23,076 nucleotides of DNA from Rhodobacteraceae bacterium UBA3087 (GTDB lineage: Bacteria > Pseudomonadota > Alphaproteobacteria > Rhodobacterales > Rhodobacteraceae). The stretch lies in assembly GCA_002367285.1 (NCBI GenBank), contig DFBF01000301.1, positions 14,681-37,756 of the forward strand. The letters are read 5' to 3'. Position numbers and translations under genes: made by a program. The notes beneath the pieces were generated by a model. It searched no databases and had not been told where the DNA came from. It saw only the letters and a program-made list of their open reading frames with translations. The first letter of the stretch is position 1. Each line of letters starts with the position of its first letter. Positions 7,958-15,024 of the stretch are shown in pieces.

Positions 7958-8362
7958 CTAAAAGCTCAAGACGACATCGGCGCCAGCCATGACATCCGCC
8001 ATTTCCGCGCGCGAGATGATCTTGATCGACGGCTTTTCCGCCCAATCGTCATCTTCGTCTTCATACATGACCTCTTGCAGATCGTCGGCCGTAAGCCCGC
8101 GTTCCGCCAGGCTTTCGGCTTCGACATACAGCTTGGTCACGTCGTAATCGCCCAGCGCCCGGAAGGTCGGCGAGAAGTTCTTGACCCCGATCCCATCCGT
8201 GTTCTGGCCTTTGGTCAGCTGAAAGACGCCATCGTCCAGAAACGCCAGGCTGACGTCTTGGTCAAAGGCCGCGCCGATCAGCACGACCTCCAGGCTTTCC
8301 AGCGCGTAAATGGTCCCATAGGGCGCCTTGCGGTTCACATAGAGGAAATTCTTGATGGTCAT
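7958..8362 (-). CDS. dsrF: DsrF, subunit of the DsrEFH sulfur-relay complex
   Basis: This is a 134-residue DsrE/TusC-like protein (MTIKNFLYVNRKAPYGTIYA at the start, AAFDQDVSLAFLDDGVFQL in the middle). It contains no cysteine at all, so it has a structural rather than a sulfur-carrying role in the complex. The length is close to that of the Allochromatium protein. It starts 9 bases after the dsrE stop, in the usual E-F-H order. Confidence 0.92.
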   Translation of the reverse strand: MTIKNFLYVNRKAPYGTIYALESLEVVLIGAAFDQDVSLAFLDDGVFQLTKGQNTDGIGVKNFSPTFRALGDYDVTKLYVEAESLAERGLTADDLQEVMYEDEDDDWAEKPSIKIISRAEMADVMAGADVVLSF

Positions 8363-8371
8363 GATCCGCCC

Positions 8372-8764
8372 CTAGTCCCCAAAAGTCACCAGACGGTCGG
8401 TCTGGATCCCCATTTCGATCAGCTGCCCCAGCCCGGAAATCCGGAACCCTTCGGCAATGTTGTTGGCGTCTTTGCCCTGACGGGTCGCCTCGTTTTCATC
8501 CAGCAACCCGCGGCGCTGGGCGGCGGCGATGCAGACGACCAGGTCGATCCCGTGACCCTTGGCAAGCGCGGTCCAGTTTTGCTGGATATTGCGTTCGTCC
8601 TGGGGCGGGATCGACAGGCGGGTCGAGACATTGACCCCGTCGTGATAGAAAAAGACGCGCGGCACCTCGTGGCCCGCATCAAGCGCGGCCTTCACGAACA
8701 GATACGCGGAATCCACGGCCTGATGCGTGTAAGGGCCTTCGCTGACGACAACTCCGAATTTCAC
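8372..8764 (-). CDS. dsrE: DsrE, sulfur-binding subunit of DsrEFH
   Basis: The protein has 130 residues and starts at GTG 8764, with AAGGAG 8 bases upstream. The cysteine in DLVVCIAAAQRRG falls at residue 78, exactly the number of the persulfide-carrying Cys78 of Allochromatium DsrE. DsrE hands sulfur to DsrC and is diagnostic of oxidative rather than sulfate-reducing dsr clusters. It follows dsrB by 12 bases. Confidence 0.95.
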   Translation of the reverse strand: MKFGVVVSEGPYTHQAVDSAYLFVKAALDAGHEVPRVFFYHDGVNVSTRLSIPPQDERNIQQNWTALAKGHGIDLVVCIAAAQRRGLLDENEATRQGKDANNIAEGFRISGLGQLIEMGIQTDRLVTFGD

Positions 8765-8776
8765 GGGCAGCTCTCC

Positions 8777-9859
8777 TTAGAAATGAACGTGCGCGGACAT
8801 ATTCATGGTCTTGCGCGAGCCAGTCCATGTGTCCAGGTGATGCTTGGTGAATGCCAGGTCGGTCATTTCAAAGAACCGGCTCCAGCCAATACGTTCGATC
8901 CATTCACCCATGCGTTCCCAGTGTTTCGCATCCGCCTTATAGGCATCGACGATCTTGCGCACGACGTCGCGCACTTCGGGCCAATGCGGCGGGTTGTTGG
9001 GCAGGTTGGCAATGGCCAGCTTGTGGAACGTCGGTTTCGATCGGGCGTTGGAATGCTTGCCACCCACCCAGATCGCGATCTTGGTGCTTTCGGCACCGTT
9101 GATCTGCATCGGCGGGCAGGGCGGATAACAGGCGCCACAGCAGACACATTTCTTTTCGTCCACCTCCAGCGACGGTTTACCATCCACCATCGCGGGCCGG
9201 ATCGCGGCCACCGGGCAGCGGGCCACAACGGCGGGGCGTTCGCAAACATTGGCGACCAGATCGTGGTTGATCTTGGGCGGTTTGGTGTACTGCACATTCA
9301 CGGCGATATCGCCCTGACCGCCACAGTTGATCTGACAGCAGGACGTCGTGATGCGCACGCGGTTGGGCATCTTTTCTTCGACGAAATCCTTGTGCAGCTC
9401 GTCCATCAGGCTTTTTACAACGCCAGACGCATCGGTGCCCGGAATGTCACAGTGCAGCCAGCCCTGGGTATGGCTGATCATCGACACGGACGCGCCCGTG
9501 CCGCCGACCGGAAAGCCCGCACCTTCCAGCGCTTCGATCAGGGGGGCGACCTTTGCTTCGTCTGCAACCATGTATTCGATGTTCGACCGGGTGGTGAACC
9601 GCACGTGGCCATCGGCGAAATTGTCGCCAATGTCGGCCAGTGTGCGGATCGTGAACACGTCCATCTGGCGCTGGGTGCCGGCGCGAACTGTCCAGACCTC
9701 GTCGCCAGATTTCGATACGTGGTGCAACACGCCGGCGCGGGGGCGGTCATGCCAATCCCAGTTGCCATAGTTGGCCTTCAGGGTTGGGTGCATGTACGGG
9801 AACGGGTCCGGTACGCCAACCTCGTCCGGAGTGCGGGGTTTGTTGGATTGATCATTCAT
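8777..9859 (-). CDS. dsrB: rDsrB, reverse dissimilatory sulfite reductase beta subunit
   Basis: This 360-residue sulfite reductase subunit has SCCQINCGGQGD (173-184) and RCPVAAI (214-220) in the sirohaem/[4Fe-4S] region. An inserted ferredoxin domain CVCCGACYPPCPP (238-250) follows, as in all DsrB. With DsrA it forms the cytoplasmic alpha2beta2 enzyme that oxidises DsrC-bound sulfur to sulfite. The oxidative direction is inferred from neighbouring dsrEFH and dsrL. The ribosome site GGGAGG with its surroundings is nearly the same as that of dsrA. Confidence 0.97.
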   Translation of the reverse strand: MNDQSNKPRTPDEVGVPDPFPYMHPTLKANYGNWDWHDRPRAGVLHHVSKSGDEVWTVRAGTQRQMDVFTIRTLADIGDNFADGHVRFTTRSNIEYMVADEAKVAPLIEALEGAGFPVGGTGASVSMISHTQGWLHCDIPGTDASGVVKSLMDELHKDFVEEKMPNRVRITTSCCQINCGGQGDIAVNVQYTKPPKINHDLVANVCERPAVVARCPVAAIRPAMVDGKPSLEVDEKKCVCCGACYPPCPPMQINGAESTKIAIWVGGKHSNARSKPTFHKLAIANLPNNPPHWPEVRDVVRKIVDAYKADAKHWERMGEWIERIGWSRFFEMTDLAFTKHHLDTWTGSRKTMNMSAHVHF

Positions 9860-9881
9860 GTCGTTTCCTCCCTCAACCGGA

Positions 9882-11165
9882 TTATTCGGCGCTGACGGTC
9901 AAGCCCGCCTCGCGTGCTTTTTTCTCGAACCACTCGGCGGCGGCTTCGTCAAAGTCATCCGTGCGCACATAGGACGAGGTGCGCGGGTGGTTGACCATGT
10001 TGGGATCGGGGTCGACTTCGACCGCCTCAAGGAAGGCGGGCAGGCCGATCCGGTCGATGGTTTCACCGATGCGTTCATGTTCCAGCGCGTTGTCGGCGAA
10101 GAATTCGATGCAGGTTTCTGCAAAGTCTTCCAGCGCCTCGAAATCTTCGTCCGTGTCCAGCTTCATGAAGGGCACGATCATGGTGCCCATCAGGTCGCCG
10201 ACCTTCAGGCTGCGTTTGCCGCCGATCATGATCGACACACCTTTGTCGTCACCGGGAGACAGCGCCTTGGTCATGACGTTGATGCAGTGCATGCAGCGCA
10301 CGCACGACCGGTTGTCGACGTCCAATGTGTCGTCGTCATTCAGCGACAGCGCACGGGTCGGACACATCGAAATCACCGTATCGATCGTGTATTTGCGACC
10401 TTTCTCGGCGACGTGTTCTTTCACCTTCTCCTGGTTGACCTTCATGTCATCGCGCCAGGTGCCGATCACCGCGAAATCGGCGCGGTGGATGGCGTTCACA
10501 CAGTCGTTCGCACAACCCGAGAACTTGAATTTGAACTTATAGGGCAACGCGGGGCGGTGCATTTCGTCCAGGAACTTGTTGATGATCGACCGGTGCGCGC
10601 GCACCTCGTCATAACAGCTTTGTTCACAACGGGCGTGGCCAACGCAGGACATGGCGGTGCGCAGCGCGGGGCCCGCGCCACCCAGGTCAAAACCCATCGC
10701 GTTCAGCTCATCAAAAGCCGGTTGTGCGTTTTCCGAGGAACAGCCCTGGAACATGATGTCGCCGGACTGACCATGAAACGCGATCAGGCCCGAGCCGTGG
10801 CGTTCCCAGACATCCGCCATCTGGCGCAGCAGGTCGGTGGTATAGTGATACCCGGCAGGCGGCATGACCCGCAGCGTGTGAAATTCCTTTGACGCCGGGA
10901 ACCTGTCCGCGACTTCGGAAAACCTTGGAATGATCCCGCCACCATAGCCGAAGACCGATAGGGTGCCGCCCTTCCAAAAGCCCAGCCGTTCTTCATAGGA
11001 ATGGTTCAGCTGACCCAGAAGGTCGTTCACCATTTCCTGATTGTTCGGAGTGCCTTCGTCGCGCAGCCGTTTCAGGCCGGTCACAAAACTGGGCCATTTG
11101 CCCCCCTCCAACTCATCAAGCATGGGTGTCGGGTTGATATCCTTCTTGGACGCATCGTCTTTCAT
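9882..11165 (-). CDS. dsrA: rDsrA, reverse dissimilatory sulfite reductase alpha subunit
   Basis: The protein has 427 residues. Four cysteines in two pairs, C174-x5-C180 (SCVGHARC) and C218-x3-C222 (SGCANDC), bind the sirohaem-coupled [4Fe-4S] cluster. The inserted ferredoxin domain follows with C268 (MCPT) and CVRCMHC at 288-294. It is the catalytic partner of DsrB in oxidation of stored or delivered sulfur to sulfite. It is the first gene of the operon. GGGAGGA lies 5 bases before ATG 11165, and about 190 bases upstream separate it from a divergent operon. Confidence 0.97.
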   Translation of the reverse strand: MKDDASKKDINPTPMLDELEGGKWPSFVTGLKRLRDEGTPNNQEMVNDLLGQLNHSYEERLGFWKGGTLSVFGYGGGIIPRFSEVADRFPASKEFHTLRVMPPAGYHYTTDLLRQMADVWERHGSGLIAFHGQSGDIMFQGCSSENAQPAFDELNAMGFDLGGAGPALRTAMSCVGHARCEQSCYDEVRAHRSIINKFLDEMHRPALPYKFKFKFSGCANDCVNAIHRADFAVIGTWRDDMKVNQEKVKEHVAEKGRKYTIDTVISMCPTRALSLNDDDTLDVDNRSCVRCMHCINVMTKALSPGDDKGVSIMIGGKRSLKVGDLMGTMIVPFMKLDTDEDFEALEDFAETCIEFFADNALEHERIGETIDRIGLPAFLEAVEVDPDPNMVNHPRTSSYVRTDDFDEAAAEWFEKKAREAGLTVSAE

Positions 11166-11282
11166 GTCGTTCCTCCCTCACGAGCTGTTCGCGCTTGGTA
11201 TTTTCGACCGATCACAGCGACCAACGGCGCGTGCAAACCCCAGCTCCTCCCGGTTTCTGCACATGCAAAGTGTCCTGCGTCA

Positions 11283-11311
11283 TTGCTTTTCAATCTACAC
11301 ATCACGATAAT
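11283..11311 (+). promoter_or_regulatory. Possible sigma-70-type promoter for the dioxygenase operon
   Basis: TTGCTT (11283-11288), a 17-base spacer and GATAAT (11306-11311) make a plausible promoter about 50 bases before the dioxygenase start. The -10 matches the consensus at five of six positions, the -35 at only three. Confidence 0.4.
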
Positions 11312-11335
11312 CGAATGTAAGAAAAATGTTGTCAC
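11307..11335 (-). promoter_or_regulatory. Possible sigma-70-type promoter for the dsr operon
   Basis: On the minus strand GTGACA (11335-11330) is separated by 17 bases from GATTAT (11312-11307), a weak but correctly spaced -35/-10 pair. It would give dsrA an untranslated leader of about 130 bases. Its -10 coincides with the -10 of the opposing promoter. This is pattern matching only. Confidence 0.3.
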
Positions 11336-11357
11336 GTCGTTGAAAAATAAGGATTTC

Positions 11358-12293
11358 ATGATGGGTGATGCAAGAAGGATGACGTTAGTGGAAGCTGAAG
11401 AAACGGGTAACCCGCACAAAGGTAACGAGTTTTTCTGGCAGTCGGCAAAGGCCGATAATTTCTATCGGAAATGGCGTGATAAGCGGCTTGAAGCAGCTGA
11501 GTGGACTCGTCGCGCCGGTTTCGTACAGATCGAAAATCTCGCCAACCTCACCGAATCTGAAAGATTCGAACTCATGCGGCGATGCAGCATTTCGAATATT
11601 GCGCTGTATCAGACCGACCCGGGCACAGATCCCCGCCTTGCGCTTCGCGATTTCGCCGATGGGTTTGCATTGCGTATCGCTGAAAAGCACCGGTCGGCGG
11701 GCGGTGATGGCATTGTCGCCTTGCGTGAAAGCAATGCGCCCGCGCAGGTCGGATACATCCCCTATTCCAAACGCGGCATGAACTGGCACACGGATGGGTA
11801 TTACAACGCGCCCAAAGACCGGATCAGCGCCATGGTGTTGCACACCGCGGTGCCGGCCGATGACGGTGGCTCGAACCAATTCCTGGACCACACGGTGGCG
11901 TTCATCCGATTGATGGATGAAGACCCAGCCTTTGCGCAGGCTTTGATGGCTGATGATGCCATGTCGATCCCGCAGGACGATACCACGGGCCGCCCTGTCT
12001 CGGTCGGTCCGGTGTTTTACCCGGATCCCGACACCGGCGCATTGCAGATGCGATACACCGCGCGGACCCGGTCAATCACCTGGAAGGATGATCCGCTGAC
12101 CGCCGAAGCCGCCGCCTGTCTGATGGAAAAGCTGGCCGATGATCCCCTGACCATCTCCTTGCGTTTTGCCGCCGGGCAGGGTGTGTTGTGCAACAATGTG
12201 CTGCATGACCGAACCGGGTTCGATCCAGATGCCGCACAATCCGATCGCACTGTTTATCGCGTTCGTTTCCACAACCGCGTGAAAGGAGTCTGA
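11358..12293 (+). CDS. TauD/TfdA-family Fe(II)/2-oxoglutarate dioxygenase
   Basis: This is a 311-residue protein starting at ATG 11358, or at the adjacent ATG 11361, after AAGGA at 11349. WHTDGYY contains the iron-binding H-x-D (His144, Asp146), and LHDRTGF supplies the distal histidine (283). Arginines at 297, 301 and 303 can bind 2-oxoglutarate. This is the metal and cosubstrate set of TauD/TfdA dioxygenases. The substrate cannot be read from the sequence. TauD itself releases sulfite from taurine, and the neighbouring dsr operon also produces sulfite, so a sulfonate substrate is an idea only. The gene diverges from dsrA and is followed after one base by a small gene, with GAAAGGAG at their junction. 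Confidence 0.85.
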   Translation: MMGDARRMTLVEAEETGNPHKGNEFFWQSAKADNFYRKWRDKRLEAAEWTRRAGFVQIENLANLTESERFELMRRCSISNIALYQTDPGTDPRLALRDFADGFALRIAEKHRSAGGDGIVALRESNAPAQVGYIPYSKRGMNWHTDGYYNAPKDRISAMVLHTAVPADDGGSNQFLDHTVAFIRLMDEDPAFAQALMADDAMSIPQDDTTGRPVSVGPVFYPDPDTGALQMRYTARTRSITWKDDPLTAEAAACLMEKLADDPLTISLRFAAGQGVLCNNVLHDRTGFDPDAAQSDRTVYRVRFHNRVKGV

Positions 12294-12294
12294 C

Positions 12295-12492
12295 ATGGCC
12301 AAACTGAGCGACCTCATCATTTCGCACCAGGAGGTAACCAGCTTTGCTGAGTTGGAAAAGCTGGTGGCCCACGCGGGCGAAAGCGGCCTCATGCATCTGG
12401 AGTTCGACCTGAAGCCCGATTACCGCGACACGCCGCGCAAATGGGAATGGCTATTGGAATCCGCGTTCACCCGGGGCACGAAATATGACTGA
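12295..12492 (+). CDS. Small uncharacterised protein in the dioxygenase operon
   Basis: The frame has 65 codons, with an excellent ribosome site (GAAAGGAG, 6 bases before ATG 12295) one base after the dioxygenase stop. The product is charged and mostly helical in character, with no cysteine, signal peptide or membrane segment. It ends in a basic/aromatic stretch with RKWEWLLESAF. I do not recognise the family. Tight packing on both sides argues that it is a real gene that works with its neighbours. Confidence 0.75.
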   Translation: MAKLSDLIISHQEVTSFAELEKLVAHAGESGLMHLEFDLKPDYRDTPRKWEWLLESAFTRGTKYD

Positions 12493-12688
12493 GCCCGTGC
12501 GCGAGATCGCCAAGTTCGAATTGCCCTATATGCGCAAAGCCGAACTGCGTGAGGTAGAATTCGACAGCGGCATGAAAATGCTGCGCCTGGTATTGCGTGA
12601 AGGCAAGCGGATCACTCAGGTGGATCTGGACCCGGACATTGCCCGCTCTATTGCGGCGGAAATGACCGCCTGGGCCGATACAAAATAG
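12485..12688 (+). CDS. Small uncharacterised protein in the dioxygenase operon
   Basis: The frame has 67 codons and overlaps the preceding gene by eight bases (ATGACTGA), implying coupled translation. The product starts MTEPVREIAKFELPYMRK and alternates charged and hydrophobic residues as a small beta-rich domain would, then ends in a helix. There is no cysteine or export signal. It resembles the short DUF-type proteins common in Rhodobacteraceae, but I cannot name a family. It is probably cytoplasmic. Confidence 0.75.
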   Translation: MTEPVREIAKFELPYMRKAELREVEFDSGMKMLRLVLREGKRITQVDLDPDIARSIAAEMTAWADTK

Positions 12689-12703
12689 AGGCGTACAATA
12701 GGG

Positions 12704-12721
12704 CTGTCACGAAACGGTTAC
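12704..12721 (+). promoter_or_regulatory. Candidate Pho box upstream of gapA-arsJ
   Basis: CTGTCAC (12704-12710), GAAA, and CGGTTAC (12715-12721) form two 7-base direct repeats separated by 4 bases. This is the arrangement of the PhoB site (CTGTCAT-N4-CTGTCAT); the first half matches 6 of 7. A weak -10 (TATGCC, 12732-12737) follows at the spacing usual for PhoB promoters, and the ATG is 51 bases away. Arsenate enters by phosphate transport, so PhoB control would make sense. Confidence 0.45.
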
Positions 12722-12772
12722 GCGGGTATTCTATGCCGCACAGGCTTGCTTAACCGTCGAAAAGGACACCCC

Positions 12773-13771
12773 ATGACTCGCATCGCTATCAACGGCCTTG
12801 GCCGTATTGGGAAACTTGTTCTGCGGGCGCTGATTGATGACGGCGCGCCGGGTGAGATCGTTCTGTTGAACGACCCCGTGGGGGATGCCCATCAGCACGC
12901 CCACCTGTTCGAATTCGACACGGTCCACGGGCGTTGGGACGCCGATATTTCGCATGACGAAGACAGCGTCACGGTGAACGGCCAGCGCATGCAGTTGACC
13001 AATTCCTGGACGCTCGAAGACCTGCCGCTAGACGGGATCGACATGGTGATCGACTGTACCGGAGCCTTTAAGACGAACGAGAAATTGGCGCCGTACTACG
13101 GGGCTGGCGTGAAAAAGGTTGTGGTCAGCGCCCCGGTGAAAGAAGAAAATGCGCTGAACATGGTCTTTGGCGTGAACCATCACCTGTATGACGGTCATGA
13201 CTTGGTGACGGCAGCGTCTTGCACCACAAACTGTCTGGCCCCGGTCATCAAGGTTGTGCTGGAACATCTGGGCATCAAACACGGGTCGATGACGACAATC
13301 CACGATGTGACCAACACACAGACCATTGTTGACCGCCCGCACAAGGATCTGCGCCGGGCTCGGTCCGCGCTGAATTCGTTGATCCCGACCACGACGGGGT
13401 CCGCCAAGGCGATCACGCAGATTTTCCCGGAGCTGACGGGCAAGCTGAACGGCCATGCTGTGCGCGTGCCGCTGCTGAATGCTTCGCTGACCGATATGGT
13501 GTTTGAACTGGAACGCGAAACCACCGTTGAAGAGGTGAACGCCCTGTTCAAGACCGCTTCGGAAGGCGAATTGTCGGGTATTCTCGGCTATGAAGAACGC
13601 CCGCTGGTGTCGACCGATTACACCAACGACCCGCGCTCAACCATCGTTGATGCGCTGTCGACCATGGTGGTGAACGGCACACATCTGAAGATCTATGCCT
13701 GGTACGACAACGAATGGGGATATGCCTGCCGGCTGGCGGATGTCACCCGCCTGGTTGGCGCGTCACTGTGA
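12773..13771 (+). CDS. gapA: ArsJ-associated glyceraldehyde-3-phosphate dehydrogenase (arsenate resistance)
   Basis: This 332-residue GAPDH has the NAD-binding INGLGRIG (residues 6-13), the active-site ASCTTNC (Cys150) and catalytic His177. ATG 12773 follows AAGGA by 7 bases. In the ArsJ system this enzyme attaches arsenate to glyceraldehyde-3-phosphate, giving the unstable 1-arseno-3-phosphoglycerate that ArsJ then exports. The assignment to this branch, rather than to housekeeping GAPDH, rests on the next gene. That gene starts at GTG inside the GAPDH stop codon (GTGA overlap), so the two are coupled. No arsR or arsC lies nearby. Confidence 0.9.
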   Translation: MTRIAINGLGRIGKLVLRALIDDGAPGEIVLLNDPVGDAHQHAHLFEFDTVHGRWDADISHDEDSVTVNGQRMQLTNSWTLEDLPLDGIDMVIDCTGAFKTNEKLAPYYGAGVKKVVVSAPVKEENALNMVFGVNHHLYDGHDLVTAASCTTNCLAPVIKVVLEHLGIKHGSMTTIHDVTNTQTIVDRPHKDLRRARSALNSLIPTTTGSAKAITQIFPELTGKLNGHAVRVPLLNASLTDMVFELERETTVEEVNALFKTASEGELSGILGYEERPLVSTDYTNDPRSTIVDALSTMVVNGTHLKIYAWYDNEWGYACRLADVTRLVGASL

Positions 13772-15015
13772 GCAAACCACAGGGGTTCAGCGCCTATGTC
13801 GCCGTGACGGTGGCCTATTGGGCGTTCATGCTGACCGATGGCGCGTTGCGGATGCTGGTGTTGTTGCATTTCCACACGCTTGGGTTCAGCGCGTTCACGT
13901 TGGCGTGGCTGTTCCTGCTGTATGAATTCATGGGTGTGATCACAAACCTGTCGGCAGGCTGGATCGCGGCGCGCTTCGGCCTGACATCGACCCTATATGC
14001 GGGTCTAACTTTGCAGATTGTGGCCCTCGTTGCTCTGGCGCAGCTGTCGCCACAGTGGGCTGTCGGCTTCAGCATCATCTATGTGATGGTCGTTCAGGGC
14101 CTGTCCGGCATCGCCAAGGACTTGGCCAAGATGTCGTCCAAATCGGCGGTGAAACTTCTGGCCCCCGGCGGCCACGGTGGGCTGTTCAAATGGGTTGCGG
14201 CGCTGACGGGGTCCAAGAACGCGGTCAAAGGGTTTGGCTTCCTGCTGGGGGCCGGATTGCTGGGGACTGTTGGGTTCACCGGGTCGGTAATTGGTATGGC
14301 AGCCGTTCTTGCCGTCATCCTTGTCGGCATTGCAATCTTCATGCCAACCGGCCTGCCAAAGGGCTCTAAGTCGGCCAAATTCAGCCAAGTTTGGTCAAAG
14401 GACGCCAATATCAACCGCCTGTCCCTGGCGCGGATGTTCCTGTTTGGCGCGCGCGACGTGTGGTTTGTCGTCGGCATTCCAATCTATTTCTACGCCGTGC
14501 TGTCAGATGGCACCGAAGAGGGAAACCGCGCCGCATTCTTCCTGATTGGCAGCTTCATGGCGCTGTGGATCATCGCCTATGGTGCCGTCCAGGCCTGGGC
14601 GCCCAAGCTGCTGAACGCGGCCAATCGGCCTGAGGGTGACATGATCCACGCGGCGGTGACCTGGGTCGGCATTCTAACAATTGTGATCACAAGCCTGACG
14701 CTGATCTCTCTGTTCCCCGGCCCGTGGCTGACGCCCATCTTGGTTGTGGGGCTTTTGGCCTTCGGTTTCGTTTTCGCGGTGAATTCTTCGGTGCACAGCT
14801 ACTTGATCCTTGCGTTTACCTCGCAGGACCGTGTGACCATGGATGTCGGGTTCTATTATATGTCCAATGCGGCGGGGCGCTTGCTTGGCACGTTGCTGTC
14901 CGGCCTCAGTTACCAGATAGGGGGGTTGCCCCTGTGTTTGGGTACAGCGGCCGCCATGGCTGGGGCCAGTTGGCTGGCCGCGCAGCGCCTTGCGGCGGGG
15001 CAAGCTGCGTCCTAG
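13768..15015 (+). CDS. arsJ: ArsJ, organoarsenical (1-arseno-3-phosphoglycerate) MFS exporter
   Basis: From GTG 13768 the protein has 415 residues and about eleven to twelve membrane segments, as in the major facilitator superfamily. The N-terminus WAFMLTDGALRMLVLLHFH is the sequence I associate with ArsJ. ArsJ expels the product of the partner GAPDH, completing an arsenate detoxification route that needs no reduction to arsenite. The start codon overlaps the GAPDH stop, and the open frame reads further back only because it runs through the GAPDH gene. Confidence 0.9.
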   Translation: MSKPQGFSAYVAVTVAYWAFMLTDGALRMLVLLHFHTLGFSAFTLAWLFLLYEFMGVITNLSAGWIAARFGLTSTLYAGLTLQIVALVALAQLSPQWAVGFSIIYVMVVQGLSGIAKDLAKMSSKSAVKLLAPGGHGGLFKWVAALTGSKNAVKGFGFLLGAGLLGTVGFTGSVIGMAAVLAVILVGIAIFMPTGLPKGSKSAKFSQVWSKDANINRLSLARMFLFGARDVWFVVGIPIYFYAVLSDGTEEGNRAAFFLIGSFMALWIIAYGAVQAWAPKLLNAANRPEGDMIHAAVTWVGILTIVITSLTLISLFPGPWLTPILVVGLLAFGFVFAVNSSVHSYLILAFTSQDRVTMDVGFYYMSNAAGRLLGTLLSGLSYQIGGLPLCLGTAAAMAGASWLAAQRLAAGQAAS

Positions 15016-15024
15016 GCTGATGCT

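Noticed and set aside
7877..9895. A 672-codon plus-strand open frame opposite dsrH, dsrF, dsrE and dsrB.
   Set aside because: It is antisense to four certain genes, crosses their boundaries, and shows no recognisable motif. Long antisense frames are usual in GC-rich DNA with strong codon bias.
11212..11283. A 23-codon minus-strand frame in the dsrA leader with a cysteine codon near its end, possibly a leader peptide.
   Set aside because: There is no ribosome site before its ATG and only one cysteine codon. Its ATG lies close to the proposed promoter. Too weak to call without conservation data.
11001..11357. Upstream extension of the dioxygenase frame to 430 residues.
   Set aside because: The extension overlaps dsrA on the other strand and lacks a ribosome site. 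AAGGA at 11349 supports the start at 11358-11361.
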